Source: Prinsepia uniflora (lineage: Eukaryota > Streptophyta > Magnoliopsida > Rosales > Rosaceae). From it: DNA of 64,000 bases. The first letter of the stretch is position 1. The number at the start of each line of letters is the position of its first letter. The notes below the pieces were generated by a model, which saw only the letters and a program-made list of their open reading frames with translations, ran no database searches and was not told the origin of the DNA. The translations under genes were made by a program, and so were the position numbers. Location: positions 19,003,572-19,067,571 of the forward strand of contig CM064872.1 in NCBI GenBank assembly GCA_032719365.1, written 5' to 3'. Positions 49,565 to 60,521 of the stretch are shown here, piece by piece.

Positions 49565-52500
49565 ACGTGGTATCAGAGCGGGGTTGTCTCTATTCGAGCA
49601 ACCGTGCAGCTCTTGGAGTATGTACACAGGTCGAGGATGTGATATCTCAATGGGCTACAGTTCATGGTCAACCTGATGTTGAGGTGCCGGTACGATAGTT
49701 AGTAGGATTGGCATGCCTTGGTTCGGCATTCGATGCCAGGGTTGCCATAGTTCTGTCAGGGTTGACAGTGTGAGACCCTACGGAAGGGATGACGTACCTA
49801 TACGTTAACGTTTTGATCGTGAGACGGCTAGTTGGGATCGTTTTTCACGATGTCGTAGGATCGGTTCCGACGACTGGTTGGGAATTGTGATCATCGGATG
49901 GTCGAATATTGTTGAGTTGGATGATCGGACTTGGTTGAGTTAGATAGATTTACTGCAGTTGGCAGTTAGCAACCGGATTCGGGGAATCCTCGTTGGATTT
50001 ACGGTAGGATTTGATTGACGTCTTTACGATGTCAAGATCGCGGGGTCGGTCAGATTGTTGATTTTACTGCTTTTCGCAGGTGGGTTCTGGGGAACTCTAG
50101 AGGTGATCGTGGAATCCTATGGTAGGATGTGTATGGTTCGGAAAGGTAAGTTGGCGAGTGGTGTGACTTTGACGACTATTCGGATTTGGTTTCGTTAGTC
50201 GGTCTAGTCTTGTGTGGGGACTGCACTTCGCAGTCGAGGTTGTACTTATCGGTTAGACCTAGTAGGTTGTCGTGCTACATTAGTTGTGATGGATTGTTGG
50301 TACAACTACGGTCATGGATGACCTGGTAGACGACATTGGTTGAGTCGAGTTACGACTGGTTAGTGATTGGTTTGACAAGTTATCAGGGTTGGTACTTGTC
50401 GATGGAATCCCTGAGTGTGATACAGAGTAGTTGGTATGGGCGGTTGATTCCGTAGGATGCGGAGTCTGGATATCGAGATGTCTGGTGGTTAGGTCTGCAC
50501 GAGTCTGTGGCAGGCGCTACTACCGAGAGTGGTCATAGTTATGGTTGTTGGGGATCGGTGACGTTCAGGTGACGGTTGCCTTTCCCGTATGAGTTGTCAG
50601 GGTGACTGTACCTAGAGTTGGGCACGAGGGAGGCAGAGTTTCTCCTATTCGAGCAGAGGTACGGGGTCGTCGCTCGGTATGAGCGGAGATCCAGGGTTGT
50701 CAGTTTTGCACACAGTGTGCTGGTGTTAGTGTGCTGCTACTAGTGTGGATGCCTGTGTGCTGATACTAGTGCAGGTGATAATGCGTTGGTGCTGGTACTA
50801 GTACTGGTGCCGGTGCCGGTGATTGCGACGACGATGAGTTACGAATCGGGAGATAGAGCTAAATTGGTTAGGGGACACGTGGTTGATGTCCGGGTATGTT
50901 GTTTCCAATCTTGTTGGAACTTCAGAATCGCGAGAGGTTGCGATTGAGGTGACGAGTGGAATGTGGGTTTTCCGCATTGGTATTGAGTATATCGACGTCG
51001 GGTGACTGAGATTCTCATCTTCTGTATGGTGGCAGACGTTGTTGAATTACGTGGCGTGGTGAGTGCAGCGAGATTTGGTTGCATTCACGTAGGATGACTT
51101 TTGATGTCATTACCTTGGATCATCCTTGGTTTTCCTAGGTGGAATGACAAGGATTGATACGAGGTAAACAGTGAGAACCCACAGTCTCGGCGTGTCTCGT
51201 CGTTGACCGATCTGTTTAGATGTGGGAATTGGTTTAGGACTTTGGGTATTGCTATGGATCTGGATTGTGATCTTGATGATCCAGATAGGTGGAGAGTTTA
51301 TTACTCTTACTGGGATGTTTGAGTTGAGGATGATGGGACTGAACTTCTTTTCGAGGTAAATCCCTTATGGTTTACTACTCGCCTGAGTAGTTGTCCGATG
51401 AGTAGTTTTCCGACATGGTCGGATATGGTCAGTCTTAGAGATGTGTCGATATTGGGATTGGCGTCCCTATGAAGTCAATTGATGGTAATGTGGTAATCGG
51501 TGGAGCAGGTATCCGATAGGTTCGGATATGGTGCGTCTCGGTAGACGAGAACGAGATTTCAGGTTTTGGAATTAGATTTCTGGATGACGATTCAGGATTT
51601 GATTTTGGAACTTGAAAAAGGATTTCTAGATTTAGGTTTTGGAATCGGATTCTGGGTGACGATTCAGGATTTGATTCTAGAGCTTGACTGTAGATATTCT
51701 TTTATGGATTTGGGTTCGAAATAGTTATTCCAAATGCTAGCTTACGGAATAATGATTTCGGATTCGAATTTGAACATGGCTATGGATATGAATTCTGGGT
51801 TTGGATTCGGGATTTCCTACGAAATTGCGGATTCGGATTCGGATTTGGAAATTGATAATGGGTCGGAGTTTTGATCTGTCTGGTACGGGGATTGGAGAGA
51901 TGGACTCCATTATTAAAACGAGATTGGCTACAACCTAGGTGGTTGTAGGCTGATTGATGGGTAGTTGTATGTACCTTGTACGTTGTTCGAGGTACGATAC
52001 CGGGCAGACTTGTGATGCCTGGTGACGGTATATAGGTTATACCATGGGTACGATGGTGAACGTATTGGTAGTCGGATTGGATCCGATACCATCGGATTAG
52101 TTGAGGTCGTGGACTCGACATTGGATACTATGCAGTGGGTCATGGTAGTTCGATGGGTCTAGTTACACACAGGTCGAGTGCATGGTTGGTTAGTGTTCAC
52201 TCATGGTTGAGTAAGTTGGTGGCTAGTGTAACCACAAGTGTATCGTGTTAGTCTTGACTGACGACTGTCAAGTGGTGACAGTTTGTCGAAGGTGTCAGCG
52301 TGGATTGTTGAGCGAGGTCTGGTGACTCCCAGTGGGAGCAGACGTCAGGATAGAGAAAGGGAATCGTCGAGTTGTTGTGTCAACGAAAACGGTAGATTTG
52401 ACAAGTGATGTCAATTCGGAGCATATGGCTACTGTCATTCGACGTGGTCGAGTGTAGTCGACACGACGTGAGTGTTAGGGGTACGTCTGGGTGCGGACGA

Positions 52501-52687
52501 GTACGTATTACTCTGGTTAGTTGGTGTACGAGTGTACACGTGTTGTGAGGTAGATGGTACTTTCCACGAGATGGAGGTGGAATCAGGATAGTTGGAGTTT
52601 CGAGAACGAAACTAATTAAGGAGGGAAGAACGGTTGGATTAGAGTCGGTTGGAATTTCGAGGACGAAATTAATTAAGGAGGGAAGGT
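49565..52687 (+). mobile_element. Array internal region 5
   Basis: 3123 bp. A private A at 49664 (GTTCATGG where other copies have GTTCGTGG). Otherwise identical in reading to internal region 2. Primer site and polypurine tract are intact. Confidence 0.95.
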
Positions 52688-55600
52688 TGTAACGACCCGT
52701 CCCAAATTCCTAGATTAGATTAGTAACTAATCACGATTAGTGAGGTTAATCGGTGATTAGTTAGGCTAAATCGGACGAACGATGCAAAATGACCGTTTTG
52801 CCCCTAATGGTGGCAAAACATTGAATTTTAGATCGGGCGGTCAAATGGACTTTGACCGATGACCGTGACGTAGTTCGTGACGTCACGAGTTCACAGACAG
52901 GTGGCACGTTCAATTCCGACGTTCGGGGAGGAAGTTATGACGTTCGAAAGTTTAGGGGCATTTTGGTAATTTTGGTTAAATGGGGGTCAAATGTTGACTT
53001 TTTGACCGGGAGGTCCGATGGCCGAGGGCCGAAGACCGTTACGTAGATAAGGACGATACGAATCCATAGGCAGGCGGCACACTGAAATCGGACTTCGAAC
53101 GGGAGAGTTATGGGTCACGGAAGTTCGATTTCACTATGCACGAACTTCGAGACGGGAACGTTTCGGCGAAATCTGATTGGGTGGATATTTTGGTGGGCCC
53201 CATGGATGAGTGACAAGTGTCACTCATCCCATTGGCTTAGACCCCCAAAATGTGGATCTATATAATTAATTAATATTATTTAATTATTTTTATAAACCAA
53301 ACCCACCCACCATTCAATCTTAACCATCCATTTCAATTCTATCTTTAAATCCTCACCCTCCATCTCTCATTCCCTCATCTGATCACATCATCTCCTTCTC
53401 TCTTCTATTCCACGGCACCATTACCATTTTCATTTCATTTTCTTCCTTTTCCTTCACAAAAACCCGAAAACCCCCATTAACCCATATTCTCCATTTTCTT
53501 CAAAACACACAACACACATCCCCTCACCACCTGTGACTGAGACCAGAGTGATAGTGTGAGTGAGACGAGGAAGGACTGGACGGAGACGGCCAGAGCCACG
53601 GCGGCTCACGGCGGGAGGAAACCCGAAAAGGTAGGTTTGGGGTTTGAAATTCAAAACTTGGGTTTTATGGGTCTTGGATCGAAACTAATGATTTGGTTGG
53701 GTTTTTGGGGACTCGAGGAGGCTAATAGGATCAAAAGGAACGGCTGAGGATGGCGGTGCAGCCCAGACGGACGGCCGAAAGCTGGGCGACTGTTCTCGGC
53801 ATCACAGGTAATTACCTCGACCCGTTTTCTAGTTTTTAAACCCATAGAACTCTAGGTTAGATTGAGACGAGTAGAATGGGACAAACAGGAGGAGAAATGG
53901 TGGCCGGAGCAGGGAGAACCGGCCGGGTCAAGCCGCGGGTCACGGCGACCCGGTTACTGGTATTCGGGTCGACCCGCGGGAGGACAGAGATGACAGGTGA
54001 CGTCATCCTGCTGACGTCATTATGTCAGGGATGACATCAGCATTGTCAGATCTGACAATGTCAGCTGACATGTCAGAAAATGGGCCAATAGGAGTGCGAC
54101 ACGTGTCACATGTCAGTGCACAGTCAGCACTGACATGTCAGTGACGTGGCCCAATCAGGGGATGACACGTGGCACAGACGTGGACCAGTGCCGTGATGAC
54201 ACGTGGCACATGTCAGACTGCCATGTGGCACTGACAGCACAGTGACGTGGACCAATGGGAGCTTGACACGTGGCACCTGTAAGAGTCTGACATGTCAGAC
54301 CTGACAGCTGTCAGATGACGTCATGCTGACGTCAGCAATGACGTCAGCAGGTACTGTAGCAGGCGCGTGAAGTCCACGCGCAGCCACTTCAGGCGGCGCG
54401 TGAAGTCCACGCGCAGCCACTTCAGGCGGCGCGTGAAGGCGCGTGGCAGGGAATCTGGGGAAGGTTCCAACATACGAAATCTTCTATTCGATGTAACGAA
54501 CATTTTGGGACTGGTTTCGTGTCGATCGGACACCGTCTCGATATGTTTCGGGGCATGAGAAGGTTTAGGTTCGGGATTAAAAATAGTTAAAAATATCAGA
54601 AAATTACGGGGCTTTGGTAGGAGGTTAATCAAGTAGTTAGTAACCTTCTATTACGATTTGGATAGGTTTGGGAGTTTCGGTGACGGTGATCGGCCCGGGG
54701 AGCCGTATGGCACGCAAATCGAGGCGGCAGCTCGGACGGTCTGTGAATGGACCTTGTTTTCTAAATTGGTGCATGCATAAATGTTTATTATATGTTTTAT
54801 TACTTGTTTGATGATGCCATGGGTGCATTTGTATGTGGTTACGTATAAGCAGGTATTTCGAGGTTTCGGCCTTATACGGTGCTTATACGGGTCTGTATTT
54901 CTTTATTGATTTAAATGAACTGGATTTGGATTTCAAAAGATAAATTCGGGTATGAGACCCATTTGGTTTTGTCTCGGGCATATGACCTCAGATTGCGGGC
55001 ACGGTGCCCAACTGATGTCCTATGTTCGGGCACGAGACCCAGTCACTTTACGGTTTATGATTTCGGGACAGGGACCCTAGATAGATTTCCAAGTTCATGA
55101 CGGTTTATGGGAACCGGCATGAACTCTGGAAAGGTCATTGTGGTTCATGACGGTTTATGGGAACCGGCATGAACCCTTGTTGGTTATTACGGTACATGAC
55201 GGTTTATGGGAACCGGCATGTTACCTCGGTTATGTTATTACGGTACATGACGGTTTATGGGAACCGACATGTTACCTGATTATGGATATTATGGATCATG
55301 ACGGTTCAGGGGAACCGGTCATGAATGTTTATGTTATGTATATATATGTTCATCTACCTTCCTTTACTTCTATTATCTCCTCCGGGGAGGGTCGTTGGCC
55401 TGGGTGGACCCCGGAGTAGTCACGGAGCACCGACTGAGTGGAGTCACCCCCAGTTGGGTTCCTTACTCTAAGGAAGGCTATGGTTACTATTACCTCGGGT
55501 AGGGTCAGTGGTCTGCGGACATTGACCTTGACTTTGAGATGACTCGGATTGAGACCCGGGTAGCACGCGCGTAGCTTTGGATACCGTGACAGGATTGGTT

Positions 55601-56110
55601 GTGTGACTTATATGTATATATGATATATGATATGTGGTGTGCACAGGTGTGCACAGGATTTGAGCAGTGGCTCGTGTACTTGGATTCTTTATGGTTTGGG
55701 GCCGAGTCCCTTATGGATTTGGGCAGTGGCCCGTATGGTCGTTTTCATTGTGGTCCTTTCGACCTTGGTTTATATCTGCTTTGGGCTTAGTCCCACATAT
55801 GGTTTGTTTTGGATAAATGGTTTTCGAATGCATGCATGCTTTTTAGTGGAGGGTACAAATGTCTTATGAAATGTTTTTATAAACTTTTGTTTTGTCCACT
55901 CACAATTTTAATGTTTTGACTGCCCTTCAGGTTGACATCGGATGTGGACTGTAGCAGAGACCGAGATATCACATGCCTCCTCCGGATCCTGGCGTACTCT
56001 GATAGCCCGGGAGGGCAAAGGTCGGAAATATCCCTTGTCTGACACTTCGTGTCAGACGGGAGCAGGGTCATCCCGCACTAATCCCGGGGGGATTGGGATG
56101 GGTCCTGTCA
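52688..56110 (+). repeat. Array LTR 6 (original 3' LTR)
   Basis: 3423 bp. Its left 3.2 kb equals the hybrid LTRs. Its last 0.2 kb has private differences (at about 55904-55905, 55985, 56001, 56057 and 56084), the part not inherited by inner LTRs. It also has its own 33-bp tandem duplication at about 54361-54430. No primer site follows; GCAGC does. Confidence 0.95.
54361..54430 (+). repeat. 33-bp tandem duplication private to LTR 6
   Basis: The segment GGCGCGTGAAGTCCACGCGC plus CAGCCACTTCA occurs twice in tandem here and once in LTRs 1-5. It arose after the array formed or was specific to the original 3' LTR. Confidence 0.92.
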
Positions 56111-56115
56111 GCAGC
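56111..56115. other. Right target-site duplication of the array (GCAGC)
   Basis: Second copy of the 5-bp duplication, directly after the final CA of LTR 6. Confidence 0.9.
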
Positions 56116-57555
56116 CCAGTCACAAGGCCCAGATTCTCAGCCCAAGTCCCAGCAAAGCCCAAAACGCGCGTTCCAAAATGCACCCAGTCCAGCCAAACCA
56201 TTCGATGTGTGCGTACCAAATTCCCTAAGGTTGCATCAGCGCACGTGAGCCGAAGAAGTCACGCCCAGTCTGTCAACGCTTTTTGCCCATCCGTATACCT
56301 GCTCTATCTCTCACGCCGAACGCCAACTCGCCTAATCGGTTAGTGCCTGCCGAGTTCCAGTCCACCTGCTCTGCGAGTCCACGCCGATTCCTACCTATCT
56401 CTGTCAGTAGCTTGTTGATGATTCAACTGCTCAACCTTTTGCAGTTTTTCCTGCACAATTCAGCCATTTTTAAGCCCAAACTATCCCCAATTTCATCATT
56501 AATCATCATTGTTCATCATTTCATTTTTATATTTTATTTTTGTATTTTTTATTTGAATTTTGATACTCCCTCTATAAATTGAGAGGTCATTTCATTTGTA
56601 AAGAGGTCCCCAATTGTCCTAATTTTGTTCATTTAAGTTTCCTTTTGCTAGTTCCTTTTCCTCTTCTTTTAGTTCATCTTCTTTCTATTTTGTTCTTTAT
56701 TTTTGGGACCATTTGTAATTTCTTTTAATTTTATTCTTATGTTTTCTTTTAATCTTTGTTCTTAGATTTTTCTTTTAACTTCTTTGACTTCTCTTTTAGA
56801 TACAATTTTATACTTTCTAAATGTTTGAGTATATGAATACAATCACCATGTGTTTTAATTTCTAAATTTCATTTCTTTTATAAGTTTTAGTGCTTCATAC
56901 TTCAATTTGATGCTAAGTGTCGACTGCTGTTGGTGCACTTAGCATTTGATTGAAGAGATTTTAATGTCGGCCGATGTTGGTGCATTTAATCACTAACTTA
57001 AGGTGAATTATGTTATAAGTGTTTGATGCATATTAATATTTGACGCACATTAATGGTTGATACATTTATAAAATGAAAAACGTATGCATGTACTTAAGAT
57101 GATGAAGGTAAGATTTCGTGATTGGTTCAATATGAGCAAAATGTAAAGAGTTGGTAAAAATTGTGCTTGAAAGAAGTCTATTTTAGAAGTAGTTTAATTA
57201 TTATTATTGTTAATTTTAATTTATTTCTTAGTTAGTGTTAAAATGTAGTTTAGATTACAATCTTACAAAATCCCCCAATTCATTCTTTAATTCTTTATCT
57301 TTATTTTTTATTATTTTTTATTCTTTAATTATTTATTATTTATTTTTTAATTCATTTATTCAATTATTTTTTAATTCATTAATTAGTTCATTTTTTTATT
57401 CATTATTCTTTCTCACTAACATATTATTAATGTTTGCTAATTTCTCCGGTTAAAAACGATCCTTATTTACCAATACTACATCTACACAAAAAGAGTTTAA
57501 ATTGCATAATACTCGAATTACGTGTTTAATTTAATGCGTAGTTCGAGCCTTATCA
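56116..57555 (+). repeat. LTR C, right fragment (Athila-like)
   Basis: Continuation of the LTR split at 18674: CAGCCCA-rich U3, TATA CTATAAATT at 56572-56580, T-rich leader, one copy of the GTGCACTTAG...GTTAAAAACGATCC block, and the end CGAGCCTTATCA. It matches LTR B in order. An open frame at 56283-56582 is not a known protein. Confidence 0.85.
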
Positions 57556-58068
57556 ATTTTTGAATTATATATTTGTTCATACTTTTTTTATATACTTGTT
57601 CATATTATAATTGTTTATGTAAATTTAAATTATTATCAGACTTGTTAATATTTTAATTGTTTATGATTGCAGATATTTATTCATACTTGTACATAATGTT
57701 CATATTATGCTTGTTCAGATTTTCTTTTTTATTTCTTTTGAATTGTTAATCGTAAAAAAAAATTCTTCAAAAAAAATATTTTTAAATTAAGTTTGTCTTT
57801 TTATTTATTTATAAAAAAAAAATTCAAAAAAAAATTGTTTTAAATAAAGAAAACGTTTTCATTACCTTTTTAATTATAAAAAAAATTGAAAAAAAAATAA
57901 TTTCAAATTTTTCTAGTATTAACTTTGTGATGGTGTACATATATACTTGTAAATAAATCTTGTGCATAATCAATATGTACTTGTGCATAAAACCATACTT
58001 GTGAATATCATTACTTGTGCATAAAACCATACTTGTGAATAATTCTTACATTCATGCATTAGTCTCGG
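57556..58068 (+). mobile_element. Leader of element C, primer site deleted
   Basis: Directly after LTR C only ATTTTTGAATTATAT is left where the tRNA-Asp primer site should be. The TACTTGTTCATA-type leader repeats of element B follow, interrupted by A/T homopolymer runs (57750-57900). It ends with CATGCATTAGTCTCGG, the same sequence as in B at about 17466-17481, where LTR D has inserted. No coding sequence. Confidence 0.75.
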
Positions 58069-59632
58069 TGTTGAGTGCATAAAACTATATTTTTACATCC
58101 TCTTTTACTTTAGTTTTTGATTGAGATCTCTATGCAATACAAGGTATTTTGTTGTTTTTGATGTTTTCAGGATAAAAGTAAGAGCTTAACGAAATCAACT
58201 TAATGTTCGGTGAATCATAAAGACTTGAGGAGCTAAGAGTGGATTACTTGAAGCCCAAGAAATGCAAGATGAGTTCCTAGCTCACAAGTGACCCAAGATT
58301 AGCCCAGAGAGTTCTCTGCAGAACACCCAACCTGTGGGCTTTGCACCGAAGAGCTCAAAACGAATTAGAAAATGGGCCACATATGGTTGGAAAGCCCTAG
58401 AAGTATAGTTTCAGATGGCTTGTTATTTGGACATTTTTACAGAGAGTTATCATGCCATAAAGGGACAATGTTCAGTTTCAAAACAACAATTTTTCAGTTT
58501 CAATACTATACTAAATGCTGGTTATAATGAGAATCAATGAGGGCTGTTAAATGACATTAAACGCTTGGAATATAGCTGTTGTAGCTATCTACACCTATAA
58601 ATAGAGGTCTCATTGTACAAACACAACACACAAAAATAAAAGAACACATCTGGTGCAAAGTTTGAGTTGTTCCAAGCTTGGAGAGAGAGCAAGAGCGTTG
58701 GCTTCATGCATACTTCTGGGTTTAGCCTTTCAAATTTCTATGGATTTTTTTTATGTTCTTTAATTCGTTTATTGAGTAGTCTTATCGTAGTAAGGGCTCC
58801 TTTGAAGCCCTAGACATGATTAAATCAATGTTATGATTCAGTTTTATTTTTCAATTCCTCTTCGCAATTAAAATCAGTTTTTTGCCCCTATTATTTTCAA
58901 GCATTTGTTCTCAAGTTTAGCTACCTTGTTTATGTTTGCTTTTTTGTTGGGAATGTTAGGATGACTGCCATATCTTCTTTCATTCATTAGCAACATGTGG
59001 TTAGGTTCAAAACTAACCATGTAAACTGATTTCATGAAGATCTAGGATATATGCCATGTTCTAGGATTCATGTGATGTTCATAATTCTCTTTATTCTTAA
59101 TGAGTTCCTAGGTACTAAATCTGAGTATATGACAAGCTAGGTTGCACCTAGAAATATAAGTTTGATGTATATGCCATGCATCTGACATGCTAAGTAAGAG
59201 AAAGTTCATACAGTCTAGTTATATGCTATGCTAAATATGTGAATATCTTAATTGTAGATTGAAGTTGACAAATTAGACATTCATAGCGTTGATTCATGAT
59301 TGCTTAGAGTGGATTACTTGTCTTAACTCATTCTAATTCATAGGTTAATACAGGAATCATATTGCATTTGTTTACAACCATTAAGTTCTTTTGATTTTGT
59401 TTTTATTTTCTGTTTGATCTCTATCTTACAAAACAAACTCCAACCCCTCTAAAATTTGTGTTTGTGCTTTATCTAGTTCTTTATCTATTCATTTTTTTTT
59501 ACTAAGTTGTTACCAGTCCCTATGGTTTGACCCTTACTTGTCACTATACTATCTTCCACGATTTTTACACTTGTAAGGATAATATTTGTGTAAATTTGAT
59601 AGCTTATTTAGGTTGTATTATTTTACCGAACA
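58069..59632 (+). repeat. LTR D, 5' LTR of an Athila-clade element
   Basis: A 1564-bp LTR from TGTTGAGTGCATAAAACT to ACCGAACA, followed by a primer site. TATA box CTATAAATAG at 58595-58604, then CAACACACAAAAATAAAAG. Its sequence is unlike LTRs A-C, so it is a separate family. It inserted into the leader of element C. Confidence 0.82.
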
Positions 59633-59638
59633 AGTTTC

Positions 59639-59656
59639 TAGCGCCGTTGCCGGGTA
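59639..59656 (+). other. tRNA-Asp-type primer-binding site of element D
   Basis: TAGCGCCGTTGCCGGGTA, two mismatches to TGGCGCCGTTGCCGGGGA, 6 bases after the LTR. Confidence 0.88.
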
Positions 59657-60021
59657 CTGCGCTTAATAGTTTTGTAATTCATTTTTGTGTCATTTACTCA
59701 ATTAGTTTCTCTTGTTTTTTAGTTATTTGTTCACTAATTCATCCAAGCACGCTTTCGACTTAGGTCTGCTTCGAAAAGCTGCTGAAAGAAGTTCAAGAAA
59801 TCCTAAATCCATCCCTGTTAGATTTTGAAGACTCGCTCCTTACCAAACTCTCCCATTCATTCCGAACCTCATTCACAAAAAACGGAGTTAGATGAAGAAT
59901 AGGTGAACATGGCAGATCAAGGAGAAGGTAATCGTGCATTGGAGGAGTATGCCATCTCCGAGATTAGTGAGGAGTCTTCGTGCATCCAATATCCAGCCAC
60001 AACCGTTGAGAACTTTGAACT

Positions 60022-60029
60022 CAAATCAG
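60022..60029. other. 8-bp target duplication of the hAT element (left)
   Basis: CAAATCAG, repeated exactly at 60522-60529 on the other side. Eight bases is the duplication size of the hAT superfamily. Confidence 0.92.
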
Positions 60030-60521
60030 CAGGGCCGGTCCAATAAATTAGAGGGCTAGTGCGAAAATTATAAATGTGCCCTTATAATATATATTTACAT
60101 ATACAAAATTAATAATTTTTTCAAATTTCAATCTTCATTTCATCCTCCTAGCAATATACCAAAAAATAAATTAAGAATTTAAGCACATCAATCATACATA
60201 GAAAATATAGTCATTTTGCAATATTATATTTTTAAAAAACGGTGAAATTTTATCAAAAAATTTAGAGTTAGAGTCTTAATGACTTTATAAGACAAACTAG
60301 AAAACTATATATTAATCAGAATAAGTCTTGTAATATTTCAAGAAAATGAGACCAATTTTTTAATAAAATATTTCTTCAAATTCGATTTAAATATTTTTCA
60401 AATTTTAAAATATTCTTTTATTTTTTCCCTAAAAAATAAGACAAATTTAAAATTTTTATGCCCTCTTTATTCGTGGGCCCAGGGCAATCGCCCTTGCCAC
60501 CCTAGGCCATGGCCGCCCCTG
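60030..60521. mobile_element. Non-autonomous hAT element (492 bp) in gag of element D
   Basis: Termini CAGGGCCGGTCC at the left and GGCCGCCCCTG at the right form imperfect inverted repeats (the right reads CAGGGGCGGCC inward). Both ends begin CAGGG, and the 8-bp duplication is perfect. The inside is AT-rich, has no transposase frame, and near the right end carries GGGCCCAGGGCAATCGCCC, a pattern common to plant hAT ends. It would have needed a transposase encoded elsewhere. The perfect duplication suggests a fairly recent insertion. Confidence 0.93.

Larger units (their letters stand above)
18675..56110 (+). mobile_element. Tandem array of a non-autonomous LTR retrotransposon (6 LTRs, 5 internal regions)
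   Basis: Head-to-tail units of about 6.51 kb in which adjacent units share an LTR. LTR starts (TGTAACGACCCGTCCC) lie at 18675, 25179, 31693, 39641, 46174 and 52688. LTR ends (GATGGGTCCTGTCA) lie at 22055, 28569, 36512, 43044, 49564 and 56110. Each internal region opens with a tRNA-iMet primer site and closes with a polypurine tract. No internal region holds gag or pol motifs, so the unit is a large retrotransposon derivative that depended on proteins from elsewhere. A single GCAGC duplication bounds the whole array. Inner units are nearly identical apart from indels near the gap, so amplification is recent. Copy number at the N gap is uncertain. Confidence 0.93.

Noticed and set aside
22056..52687. 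Small frames of 60-113 aa repeated identically in each unit, as if a conserved gene family
   Set aside because: They repeat because whole units are near-identical. No domain, no codon pattern, and counterparts on both strands; none is kept in the diverged LTR G or H.
18675..56110. A classical centromeric satellite
   Set aside because: The period is far longer than typical satellites, and units keep LTR, primer site and polypurine tract with one flanking duplication. It is a retrotransposon array, although it could become a satellite.
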